Shown: in pieces, positions 17,806-25,123 of the stretch
How the letters are laid out: each line of letters opens with the position of its first letter
Position numbering within the stretch: the first letter of the stretch is position 1
NCBI RefSeq assembly: GCF_004146235.1
Contig: NZ_SELO01000019.1
Span: forward strand, 1-64,000
Source of the DNA: Tropicimonas sp. IMCC6043
GTDB lineage: Bacteria; Pseudomonadota; Alphaproteobacteria; Rhodobacterales; Rhodobacteraceae
Reading direction: 5' to 3'
DNA length: 64,000 nucleotides
Translations under genes and position numbers: made by a program
Notes under the pieces: model-generated
Seen by the model: only the letters and a program-made list of their open reading frames with translations
What the model was told of the DNA's origin: nothing
Databases searched by the model: none

Positions 17806-18101
17806 CCTGGCACCTTGATGCGGATATTCATGCTCGATGCTGCCCCTCGGACATTTGACAGTTTTGCTCGCGGGTCATGGACACACGGACATCATGCGCC
17901 CGCTGCGACGGAGTGGTGGTTCCATGGTCGCTCCCCATAATCTCGGTTGGACGGTCCGTCCGACGCCAATGCCTTGCTCACGATGTCCGCGTCCTTTCCC
18001 GGCCCCAATCTGGATGCCACCTTCCAGTGCGGAAAGGTCAACGGCGCATCGATAACGAGTGAGTGACTCCGGTCGTGCCCGCGCATGAAGGACTTTCTCG
18101 A
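17806..18101. other. Leader region upstream of the cytochrome c gene
   Basis: This stretch between cbtA and the cytochrome gene holds the CueR-like dyad at 18019-18041. On the minus strand a tiny frame begins at an ATG with a GGGGAGCG site (around 17933), encoding about 16 residues (MEPPLRRSGRMMSVCP). It could be a leader peptide, but there is no independent support. No other gene was seen. Confidence 0.35.
18019..18041 (-). promoter_or_regulatory. Third CueR-like dyad, upstream of cytochrome c
   Basis: On the minus strand TTGACC runs into ACCTTTCCGCACTGGAAGGT, a dyad very close to known CueR operators. The bases 19 bp downstream of TTGACC (CATCCA) are a poor -10. Orientation is towards the cytochrome c gene. 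Confidence 0.55.
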
Positions 18102-18785
18102 TCAGCCGGTGTTGTCAGCGGTGTCTGTCCTCAACCAAGCGAGGATGGCGCCGAGGATAACCCATCCGGCGAGCCCGGCGCCGAGCGCCCGGCTGGCGAA
18201 CAGCGCTGCAAGCTCCTGCGGCACCGGCCCGTCGAAATGCTCGGGTCGCGGCGCACCGATCACATGCGGAGCGAGAAGCAGAATCGCGGCGGCCGCGATG
18301 TGCCAGTGTCGCCGGCCAAAAGCCAGAAGCCAGAGGGCAACGGCGGTGGCAGCAACGGTTGCATACCACCAGATCTGCCGCTGCGAGAGGTCCACATGCG
18401 CGGACCCCGGCACTTCGGGTGGCAGCGAGAAGGCCGGTGCCAGCTGTGCCGCCACGAAGCCACATATCCCCCAGACGGCGCCGGAACGCAGCGAGATCGG
18501 CTGTTCGTCTGCTGTTGCCAGCGACATCGCCGCGGTCAGCAGCAGTCCGTACCCAGCATAGATCAGCATCGAAAAGAGCAGGCTCAGACCGTCGCGCAGG
18601 GGAGCGATCCCGCTCCATGGCTGCTGTGCCGACACGGCCTCCGCTCCGAGATGCACGAGTTCGCCGGCCTCGTAGAGTTCCGCGTGAAGCAGCACCGGCT
18701 GCACGAATGCTAGCTGCAGCAGGCCCGTGAGCAGGCCCGCTGCAGCCCCTGCGACGATGCCGCTGGTCAGACTTTTCAGGATCAT
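18102..18785 (-). CDS. cbtA: CbtA-family cobalt transporter subunit
   Basis: A 227-residue integral membrane protein with about six helices, beginning MILKSLTSGIVAGAAAGLLT, which is characteristic of CbtA. It is associated with B12-regulated cobalt uptake and usually pairs with the one-helix CbtB. Here it starts 4 bp after the cbtB stop and lies downstream of a cobalamin riboswitch, which supports the assignment. The transport mechanism of CbtAB is not established. Confidence 0.88.
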   Translation of the reverse strand: MILKSLTSGIVAGAAAGLLTGLLQLAFVQPVLLHAELYEAGELVHLGAEAVSAQQPWSGIAPLRDGLSLLFSMLIYAGYGLLLTAAMSLATADEQPISLRSGAVWGICGFVAAQLAPAFSLPPEVPGSAHVDLSQRQIWWYATVAATAVALWLLAFGRRHWHIAAAAILLLAPHVIGAPRPEHFDGPVPQELAALFASRALGAGLAGWVILGAILAWLRTDTADNTG

Positions 18786-18788
18786 CGA

Positions 18789-18965
18789 TTAGTGGCAGAC
18801 AAAGCCGTTGGCGTGGCGCACGTCGTGGGCGGCGGCATGCAGGGCGGATGCCTGGACATTCCCGGCTATGGTAACGAGCCCGAGGCCGAGAATGCCGCAG
18901 ACCAGCACCGCTGCGTGGCGGCTCGAAATACCGAAGCTGGCCTTCTGTCGAAGGGTCGCGATCAT
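18789..18965 (-). CDS. cbtB: CbtB-family cobalt transporter subunit
   Basis: A 58-residue protein with one membrane helix (residues 18-36) and a histidine-rich C-terminus (ALHAAAHDVRHANGFVCH), the CbtB layout in which the His tail is thought to bind metal. The AAAGGAG site fixes the ATG at 18965; an in-frame upstream extension runs through the riboswitch and is not real. It is the first gene of the riboswitch-controlled cbtB-cbtA operon. Confidence 0.9.
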   Translation of the reverse strand: MIATLRQKASFGISSRHAAVLVCGILGLGLVTIAGNVQASALHAAAHDVRHANGFVCH

Positions 18966-19012
18966 GATGTAGCTCCTTTCGCTGTCACACCCGACAGCAT
19001 CGAGTTTCAACA

Positions 19013-19205
19013 ATCCGGCAGGTCTCCTGGCTCGCGGGTTGTCATGTGGGCCTGCCTTCCCTGCACGGGGCAAGTGGCGTCGCTGGCCCGCACTCGCCGC
19101 TGACAGTCGCGGGGGCGGCTTCGGTCGGGATGGCCCGGGTTGGGTACCTTCCCTCCGAATTCCCTCTTCGTCTCCCGACACTTTGTGCCTCACGGGAGAA
19201 CCGGA
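19013..19205 (-). ncRNA. Cobalamin riboswitch
   Basis: On the minus strand the leader contains AGCCAGGAGACCTGCC, the B12 box (19017-19032). Upstream are GCAGGGAAGGC and GCCGCCCCCGCGACTGTCAG, conserved core elements of cobalamin riboswitches, and a 5' hairpin CTCCCG...CGGGAG. The boundaries are approximate. Between the aptamer and the cbtB start a small hairpin GCTGTC/GACAGC (18981-18998) ends next to the ribosome site, which suggests control of translation. High B12 would shut off cobalt uptake. Confidence 0.92.
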
Positions 19206-19850
19206 TCGTTCGACTCTACCTTTGCGCGAGCCGTTCAGGCAAGTCGAATATGTGCGAGATAGCGGGGCACGGTTCCCGAGGTCTGGCGGCCTTCTCGGAC
19301 ATCGCTCCGCCCGTGCTGCACGCAGTCCAGACCCAGACCGCATCGTCATTATCTCTGCCGCGGGCTCGACGGGCGAATTGCGGATGGCGATGATAAGGAG
19401 ATTCGGAATGCCGCAGGACGACTGGCGCGGGACTATTCCCTGGCAGAGGCCACAGCTCCGGCGGTCGGCCGGGCCGGCTTCCTTTTGATTGTGCTCCTCG
19501 CCGACGTCGCAACAGCGTCCGGCCTGATCGCAAGCATCTCTGCCGTGTCACGGATGTTGGCGCTTGCCTTAGACGCGATCGTGTTGGCGGTCTTTGGCGC
19601 AACGAAACGGCAGAGCAATCCAATGATCGTGACCATTGCCGCCGTCGCCATTGCTGCCGTGTTCGCGTTCAAATGCCTGTATCTCTCCCGCTGGCTGGCG
19701 CCACTGACTGACACCGAGCACTGACGCGGCCCGCAGACATAAGATGACAATTCGCATCGCGACTTTGGCCGGCCGCGCCCTGTTCGGCATCACCGCTCGA
19801 GGTCGTTGGCTGAAAGCGACGCCTCGAGTCGAATACCTCGTGTCAGCCCT
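19206..19850. other. Gene-poor stretch upstream of the riboswitch
   Basis: About 645 bases. The promoter of the cbtBA leader must lie near its left end. One frame on the plus strand (19485-19724) could encode a small two-helix membrane protein and is listed separately. An opposite-strand frame (19433-19750) overlaps it and has no recognisable features. No repeats or RNA genes were recognised. Confidence 0.4.
19485..19724 (+). CDS. Possible small membrane protein, unsupported
   Basis: A 79-residue frame with two hydrophobic segments (residues 2-40 and 47-67) and a polar tail LAPLTDTEH. The frame is open further upstream without an ATG, and the only start is a TTG lacking a ribosome site, so it may be the remnant of a longer gene. 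The family was not recognised. Confidence 0.25.
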   Translation: MIVLLADVATASGLIASISAVSRMLALALDAIVLAVFGATKRQSNPMIVTIAAVAIAAVFAFKCLYLSRWLAPLTDTEH

Positions 19851-20327
19851 TCATTCGCCGTTCCCGTTGAAACAGTCGCGGTAGATCTTGAAGGAGCCGT
19901 CATCCTGACGCTTCAGGATGGTCAGGAACTTGCCCTCCATTTTCTTCTCGGCCCCGCCGATGACAGATGTGACGTCATAGTCGCCCCGCGCGAAGGCCCA
20001 GTCACCTGCGATCTCGATGTCGATCGGGTTGATGTACATGGATTTCCGAGGCGGGCGCTTGGCCCAGGCATCAGCGATGTTTGCAGCGACAACGTCGATG
20101 CCCCGCGCCGGAACACCAGGTGGCATCTGAACGCCGGCCGGGTCCCACAGCGACAGCCAGGTCTCGGTATCACCCGACACCGCAGCGCTGGCATAGGTGG
20201 TCAAGAGGCTCTGGATGCCCGCCTTGTCCGAGGCGTCATCGGCCCTCAGGCCGGTACTCCCGCCGATGCCGAGAAGCAGAACACACAAACCGGCAGCGAC
20301 GGGCTTTGTGGCAACCGGGTATCTCAT
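19851..20327 (-). CDS. Exported SnoaL/NTF2-like protein
   Basis: A 158-residue protein with a signal peptide (MRYPVATKPVAAGLCVLLLG, cut near GLRA-DD) and a single cone-shaped NTF2-like domain (DUF4440/SnoaL type): DKAGIQSLLTTYASAAVSGD, LSLWDPAGVQMPPG, and a C-terminal sheet ending SFKIYRDCFNGNGE. The ATG at 20327 has a GGGGGAAAG site; the frame runs further upstream but would place residues before the signal. Function unknown; such domains bind small ligands or act as isomerases. It is divergent from the CIA30 gene. Confidence 0.75.
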   Translation of the reverse strand: MRYPVATKPVAAGLCVLLLGIGGSTGLRADDASDKAGIQSLLTTYASAAVSGDTETWLSLWDPAGVQMPPGVPARGIDVVAANIADAWAKRPPRKSMYINPIDIEIAGDWAFARGDYDVTSVIGGAEKKMEGKFLTILKRQDDGSFKIYRDCFNGNGE

Positions 20328-20536
20328 GGCTTTCCCCCATTGGTTGCCCTCGTTTCCGCGGCGGCAGCCTACCACCTTGCCCTGCATCTGGCGTTGATCT
20401 GGAACATTGCGCGCGACGACCCCGGCAGACGCCGACCTGGCACGGATACACATGGGGATCAGGCGATGCACGAGGAGGGATTGAGTCCCAACCGAGGCGG
20501 CCTAAATGACCGGGAACGGTAGAAGGGACGAGCGAA

Positions 20537-21073
20537 ATGAATGATGCCCCGGACGTGATCGACGATCTGAGTTTGGCCCCTCCGATGGCGGCGACCGGCA
20601 ATGGCTGGGCGCTCGTTTCCGACCGTGTCATGGGCGGTGTCTCGTCGGGAAGGATGACCCGCGAGATCGTTGACGGCCGCGACGCTATCCGCATGCGCGG
20701 CAGTGTCCGTCTCGAGAACAATGGCGGGTTCCTGCAGATTGCCCTGGATCTCGGAAAGGACGGCGCAGAGGTCGATGCGCGCCAATGGGCAGGCATCCGT
20801 CTCGATGCGTTCGGAAACGGGCGGACCTACAACCTGCACCTGCGCAGTTCGGACATTCGGCACCCGTGGGAGTCCTACCGTCAGAGCTTCCGCGCCCCGC
20901 CTGACTGGACGACGGTGTTCCTGCCTTTCGACGGCTTCACGCCGCACCGGACCGATCAGCCACTGAATCCGGCCCGTCTCCGCCGGCTTGGGATCGTCGC
21001 TATCGGCCGGGCGTTCGAGGCCGACATCGCGGTTGCCGACATCCGTTTCTATTCCTCGAGCGCGGCACACTGA
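20537..21073 (+). CDS. CIA30-family protein
   Basis: A 178-residue protein of the CIA30/NDUFAF1 carbohydrate-binding-like beta-sandwich family, recognised by WALVSDRVMGGVSSGRM near the start and by YNLHLRSSDIRHPWESYRQS in the middle. In mitochondria this domain helps assemble complex I; in bacteria the role is not known. There is no signal peptide. It precedes the IS cluster. Confidence 0.85.
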   Translation: MNDAPDVIDDLSLAPPMAATGNGWALVSDRVMGGVSSGRMTREIVDGRDAIRMRGSVRLENNGGFLQIALDLGKDGAEVDARQWAGIRLDAFGNGRTYNLHLRSSDIRHPWESYRQSFRAPPDWTTVFLPFDGFTPHRTDQPLNPARLRRLGIVAIGRAFEADIAVADIRFYSSSAAH

Positions 21074-21234
21074 CCCAACGGGAGAGCGTCGCGCGATCCT
21101 GTCTCGTCTGGCCCCTTGAATTTTTTAGTCCCGGGTATGCCTCGCTGAACCGGCCATCCGGCAGATGTTGCTAGGTCGTGTTGACAAAAGGGATTCACAC
21201 TCGGCAGTAGGCGTGATTCAAGCTGGTATCTGCG

Positions 21235-21688
21235 ATGGAGACCAGCTTGGCACGAAACCTGATGTCGGAATGAGGCGGGTCAGAAAACGGTCCGGGGGAC
21301 CGTTTTCCCGGCGAATGAGTGGGCGTTCTTTGAGCGGTTCATCTTGTCTGTCCGCGCCCCGAATGGGCGCAAACCCACAGACCACCGGCTTGTTCTTGAT
21401 GGTGTTTTCTGGATTGCTCGGACAGGGGCACCATGGCGGGACTTGCCCGAAGAGTTCGGAAAGTGGTCAAGTGTCTATCGGCAGTTCCGCCGCTGGACGC
21501 TCGCCGGTCTCTGGGATCAGATCCTGGAGGCGCTGACCGAGAGCCGGATCGTCCCTGACGCCCTGCAAATGGTCGATAGCACCGTGGTTCGCGCCCATCA
21601 TCAGGCAGCGGGCGCTAAAGGGGGACTCCGCGACAGGGTTTTGGCCGCTCAAAGGGTGGCTTCACGACCAAGATCCACCTCCGGGTGA
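21235..21688 (+). pseudogene. IS5-family transposase orfA, broken near its start
   Basis: Translation from the ATG at 21235 gives METSLARNLMSE and then TGA, because a 43 bp palindrome (21271-21313) interrupts the gene. After the insert the expected sequence resumes one frame over (NEWAFFERFILSVRAPNGRK) with RTGAPWRDLPEEFGKWSSVYR and the first catalytic Asp in QMVDSTVVRAHH. In intact relatives orfA is fused to orfB by a -1 slip; the slippery AAAGGGGG is present at 21617-21624. Comparison with intact relatives is from memory. Confidence 0.8.
21271..21313. repeat. Palindromic insertion element, copy 1 (in IS427-like orfA)
   Basis: A 43 bp segment starting TGAG and ending CGGCG, with a 10 bp stem AAAACGGTCC / GGACCGTTTT around GGG. 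It interrupts an otherwise continuous transposase reading frame. A second, about 77 percent similar copy with the same ends lies in the neighbouring IS. Confidence 0.7.
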
Positions 21689-22065
21689 ATGCCGCCGGTC
21701 TGCCGATGCCGACTGACATCACACCCGGCCAGACATCGGATTATCTCGGCTTCGATCTCGTCATGGACGACAACCTCCCCGAACCGTCCGTCCTGCTGGC
21801 CGACAAAGGCTATGATGCTGACAGCATTCGCGACGAGATGCGGGAACGGGCCATTCAACCAGTGATCCCCATGCGGAAGTCGCGAAAGAAGCGTGTTGGC
21901 GTTGATCGCCCACTGTATCGCTTGCGGAACTTGGTGGAGAGATGCTTCAACAAGCTCAAGAATGCACGCCGAGTCGCGACCCGCTACGACAAAACGGCTG
22001 AAAGCTTCCTCGGCTTCATCGACATCACATCAATCCGCCTCTGGCTCCGCCATTTGTCAACATGA
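21620..22065 (+). CDS. IS5-family transposase orfB
   Basis: The -1 frame reads TPRQGFGRSKGGFTTKIHLR from just after the slip site, then carries the remaining DDE residues: the second Asp in LLADKGYDAD and the Glu in LRNLVERCFNKLKN. An ATG-type start at 21685 would miss the first part, so this frame is normally made only by frameshifting from orfA. Its coding sequence looks undamaged. Confidence 0.75.
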
Positions 22066-22277
22066 CCTAAGGTTCTCGTACATCGCGAGAAGAATGCGCT
22101 CGGCAACTTACGGATAGTTTGCAAAAGGGGAAATCCCAAGCTCGCCCTTCTCGATTCCGTTCTGCGCCTCGTAGATTACCTAGTACTCCAATCGTCATCA
22201 GCACTCTCAGCACGGAAAGCATCTCCGGATCGGCTTCGGTCGGGTCGTCGGGCACTATTGCACACATCGGCTGAAGG

Positions 22278-23083
22278 TCAGGGTTGCCTTTTCCCCTGAC
22301 GGAGGTATCCCGCAGCCTCTGTGAAGGGCATGCCGAGCGCGGTGTAGCGGTTCAGGGCGGCGATTTGGATCTGGATCTCGGGAACTTGGCGGTCGAAGTC
22401 CCGCGCCATCAACCGCTGGCCCAGAAGTTTTACGCAAAGTATCTTCCTTTCGACGCGGTTCTGGCAGTGGTATCAGTTCCATCGTCGCCACAGAGCCCAA
22501 CCGAGGTATTTCGCCGCGCGCAGCGCCTCGTTTCGGGCCATGGCTCCGGCGGTGACGGTCTGCCATGGTTTGGCGTTCTCGCGGTGCGGGAGTGAGAAGG
22601 AAAGGAAATGCTCCGGAGGACCATTTCCCCGACGAACGGCATGGGCGCCGCGGTCGGAGATGGCATCGTGGAATTTGCGGGCGTGCCATTCGCCTTCGCC
22701 CTCGACCTTGATGCCGGTGCTGTCGATCAGCAGGTGCAGCGGCCCTTTGGATTTCCGGTAGGGGATGTTGACAGCCAGGGTCTCCTGACGGCGAGAAGCG
22801 TGCTGAAGTCGTGCGCCGTCCAATCGAGGCCGACCAGCCGCAACAGGCTTGCGACGAACCCGGTCGTTTGCCGCAGCGCCATGCCGAACCGCAGCTTCAT
22901 CGAAAGGCAGGTCTGGATGGCGGCGTCACTGAAGGTCCGTAGGCGCGCGCGCCTGCCCGTGGGTTCGGCCTCCGAATTCATCTCTGAGTCGAACCAGATC
23001 GTCAGCGAGCTACGGCGCTTGAGCGCTTCATTGCAAGTCCGCCAGTTCCTGGTTTTGTAGGCCGGAGGTGTCAGTCTGCTCAT
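22278..23083 (-). pseudogene. IS903-like transposase remnant
   Basis: The start MSRLTPPAYKTRNWRTCNEA and the block AIQTCLSMKLRFGMALRQTT identify the family. The reading frame shifts after DFSTL (about 22800), continues as LLIDSTGIKVEGEGEW, then jumps from HARK to FHDAI, losing roughly 50 residues that include the middle of the DDE domain. A 42 bp palindromic insert adds 14 residues before LPHRENAKPW, and a TGA interrupts after ALWRRWN. The C-terminus (VKLLGQRLMARDFDRQ) is still readable. It cannot be functional. Confidence 0.85.
22593..22634. repeat. Palindromic insertion element, copy 2 (in IS903-like transposase)
   Basis: A 42 bp segment starting TGAG and ending CGACG, built around the imperfect palindrome GGAAATGCTCCGGAGGACCA plus TTTCC. 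It lies inside the transposase frame as 14 extra codons with no stop. Its ends and core match copy 1. Confidence 0.65.
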
Positions 23084-23197
23084 GCAGACCTTCTACTTTG
23101 CTGGATTCTCGGGATGAACCCCTGACAGGAAATGTGCAACAGAGCCAGCGGGGGGGAATCCATAAAATACCTTAAAAATCTGTATTTTGTGGATTTA

Positions 23198-23272
23198 TGG
23201 CAGTCCGTAGGGGAATCGAACCCCTCTTTCCAGGTTGAAAACCTGGCGTCCTAACCGATAGACGAACGGACC
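23198..23272 (-). tRNA. tRNA-Glu (UUC)
   Basis: Read on the minus strand, a 75 nt cloverleaf begins GGTCCGTTCGTCTATCGG. The anticodon stem CCAGG/CCTGG encloses the loop TTTTCAA with anticodon TTC, and the T arm is GGGGTTCGATTCCCC. The acceptor ends CGGACT-G-CCA with CCA encoded. The first acceptor pair is G-U. All arms pair as expected. An AT-rich inverted repeat (AAAATAC/GTATTTT, 23164-23188) follows it and may help end transcription. Confidence 0.96.
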
Positions 23273-23355
23273 CTGCGCTGGTGCGGCGGTATGTAGAAAA
23301 GCCTGCCGGGCCGTGCAAGGGGTTTTTCGGCTTGGCGGACAGAAAGATCCGGGCT

Positions 23356-25107
23356 TCAATTCTCGGTAGCGCGGGCGGCGTCCTCGAGGCGAAGCTGGGC
23401 GCTGCGGCGGCCGTTCCATTCATTGATTTCAAGCCGCCCGGCGAGGTGGAACCGGGCGCCGCCATGTTGTTCGAGTGCCGGTCCGAGCGGCGTGTCAAAG
23501 GCGGAAAAGCAGATCGCGTCGAGCGCCGGGCCGGTGCTGTCGCCGACGCTCAGCTTGAGATGTGTCTCACCGACGCGTCGGGCAAAGCGGATCGCCATGT
23601 CGGGCAAAGCGAAGCGGGGTGCGGGTGCCGCAGCGCCGAACGGTCCGGCGCCCTCCAGCGTCTCGATCAGTTCAAGCGTCGCCGCGCCCGGCATCAGCAA
23701 ACCGTCGAGCTTGAGGTCACGGGGGCCGCCATCGCCCGCGCCCTGCCGAGCGAGCAGTTCGGCGAGCCGGGCCATGGCCGGTTCCACGTGGTCTTCAGCG
23801 ACAGTGAGCCCCGCCGCCATCTTGTGTCCGCCACCCTTCAGGAGCAACCCTTCCTGCGCCACGCGCTGGATCGAGGCGCCGAGATCGATACCGGAGATCG
23901 AGCGTCCCGACCCTTTGCCCTCGCCGCCCTCGAGCCCGATCACGACGGCCGGACGATTGGTCGCCTCCTTCAGGCGCGAGGCGACGATGCCGACAACGCC
24001 CGGATGCCAGCCCGCGCCCGCGGCCCAGACCAGCGGGCCGTCGAGGCCGCGAGCTTCGGCCTGGGCCATCGCTGCATCGGTTACCCGCGCCTCGATTTCA
24101 CGGCGCTCGTGGTTGAGCCGGTCGAGTTCCTCGGCCATATCCTGCGCTTCGGCGGGATCGGAGGTGGCCAGCAGCCGCGCGCCGAGGTCGGACTTGCCGA
24201 TCCGTCCGCCTGCATTGATCCGCGGGCCGAGCAGGTAACCGAGGTGATAGGCCCGCGGCGCTTCGTTCAGCCCCGCAACGTCGGCCAATGCTCTGAGCCC
24301 GATGCGGTCGCGGCGTGCCATGACCTTGAGCCCGGTGCGCACCAACGCCCGGTTGACGCCGAGGAGCGGCGCGACGTCAGCGACCGTCGCCAGCGCCACA
24401 AGGTCGAGAAGCGCCATCAGGTCAGGGCCTTGTCCACCGTTGTCCCGCATCTGGCGGTTGACCTCGACCAGCGACAGGAAGACCACGCTGGCGGCGCAGA
24501 GATGGGAGAGTTCGCCGGTCTCGTCCTGCCTGTTGGGATTCACCACCGCGAGGGCAGGGGGGAGGGTTTCGCCGCCGAGATGGTGGTCGAGCACGACGAC
24601 ATCGGCACCCTCGGCTGCCGCCAGCGCATCGTGCGAGAGGGTGCCGCAATCGACGCAGATCACCAGATCGTGCGCCTCGGCGAGTTGGCGCATCGCCGGC
24701 GGGTTCGGTCCGTACCCCTCGTCGATTCGGTCCGGGACATAGAGCGTCGCGGCTCGGCCCAAGGCGCGCAGCCAGGTCAGCAGGAGCGCCGCCGAAGCTC
24801 CACCGTCGACGTCGTAATCCGCGAAGACCGCGATCCGCTCGTGCTGTTCGACCGCGCGTCGCAGGCGGGTGGCGGCCTTACCCATGTCCAGAAGTGTCAA
24901 CGGGTCGGGTAGCAACTCCCTCAGTGTCGGTTCGAGAAAGCCCCTGGCCTCCTCGGGGGGCACGCCGCGGCGCACGAGGATATGGCAGAGCGGCGGCGGC
25001 AGGCCGGTCGCCTGCGCCATGGCTTCGGCCAGCCGTTCCTGTTCGATCCCGGGGCCGACCCAGGACCGCGCGGTGAGCGAATGCGTCACCCCGAGGAAGG
25101 CCGTCAT
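23356..25107 (-). CDS. recJ: Single-stranded-DNA-specific 5'-3' exonuclease RecJ
   Basis: A 583-residue nuclease of the DHH superfamily. The Mn-binding motifs are FADYDVDGGAS near residue 96, VCVDCGT near 150, VLDHHLGG near 174, and a late GRISGGR-type loop (KGSGRSISG). A C-terminal OB-like domain follows (AGRLEINEWNGRRSAQLRLED). It degrades 5' single strands in recombination and repair. It is the last gene of a hom-glpX-recJ run on the minus strand, 16 bp after glpX. Confidence 0.95.
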   Translation of the reverse strand: MTAFLGVTHSLTARSWVGPGIEQERLAEAMAQATGLPPPLCHILVRRGVPPEEARGFLEPTLRELLPDPLTLLDMGKAATRLRRAVEQHERIAVFADYDVDGGASAALLLTWLRALGRAATLYVPDRIDEGYGPNPPAMRQLAEAHDLVICVDCGTLSHDALAAAEGADVVVLDHHLGGETLPPALAVVNPNRQDETGELSHLCAASVVFLSLVEVNRQMRDNGGQGPDLMALLDLVALATVADVAPLLGVNRALVRTGLKVMARRDRIGLRALADVAGLNEAPRAYHLGYLLGPRINAGGRIGKSDLGARLLATSDPAEAQDMAEELDRLNHERREIEARVTDAAMAQAEARGLDGPLVWAAGAGWHPGVVGIVASRLKEATNRPAVVIGLEGGEGKGSGRSISGIDLGASIQRVAQEGLLLKGGGHKMAAGLTVAEDHVEPAMARLAELLARQGAGDGGPRDLKLDGLLMPGAATLELIETLEGAGPFGAAAPAPRFALPDMAIRFARRVGETHLKLSVGDSTGPALDAICFSAFDTPLGPALEQHGGARFHLAGRLEINEWNGRRSAQLRLEDAARATEN

Positions 25108-25123
25108 GCCGCGTCCGATCCCG

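Larger units (their letters stand above)
21172..22069 (+). mobile_element. IS5-family element (IS427-like group), transposase interrupted
   Basis: Terminal inverted repeats are visible: TAGGTCGTGTTGACAAA at 21172-21188 and the complement of TAGGTCATGTTGACAAA at 22053-22069, 16 of 17 identical. The outer TA on each side is the expected 2 bp target duplication, giving an element of 894 bp (21174-22067). It carries two overlapping frames (orfA, orfB) typical of the group. The start of orfA is broken by a 43 bp palindromic insertion, so the copy is probably inactive. Confidence 0.88.
22251..23146 (-). mobile_element. Decayed IS5-family element (IS903-like group)
   Basis: The right end carries the complement of GGCTCTGTTGCACATTTCC (23128-23146), and the left end reads GGCACTATTGCACACATC (22251 on), 12 of 14 matching at the tip. 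The length of about 896 bp is shorter than usual because of an internal deletion. No matching target duplication was seen outside the ends. It sits 182 bp from the first IS and 51 bp from tRNA-Glu. Confidence 0.8.
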
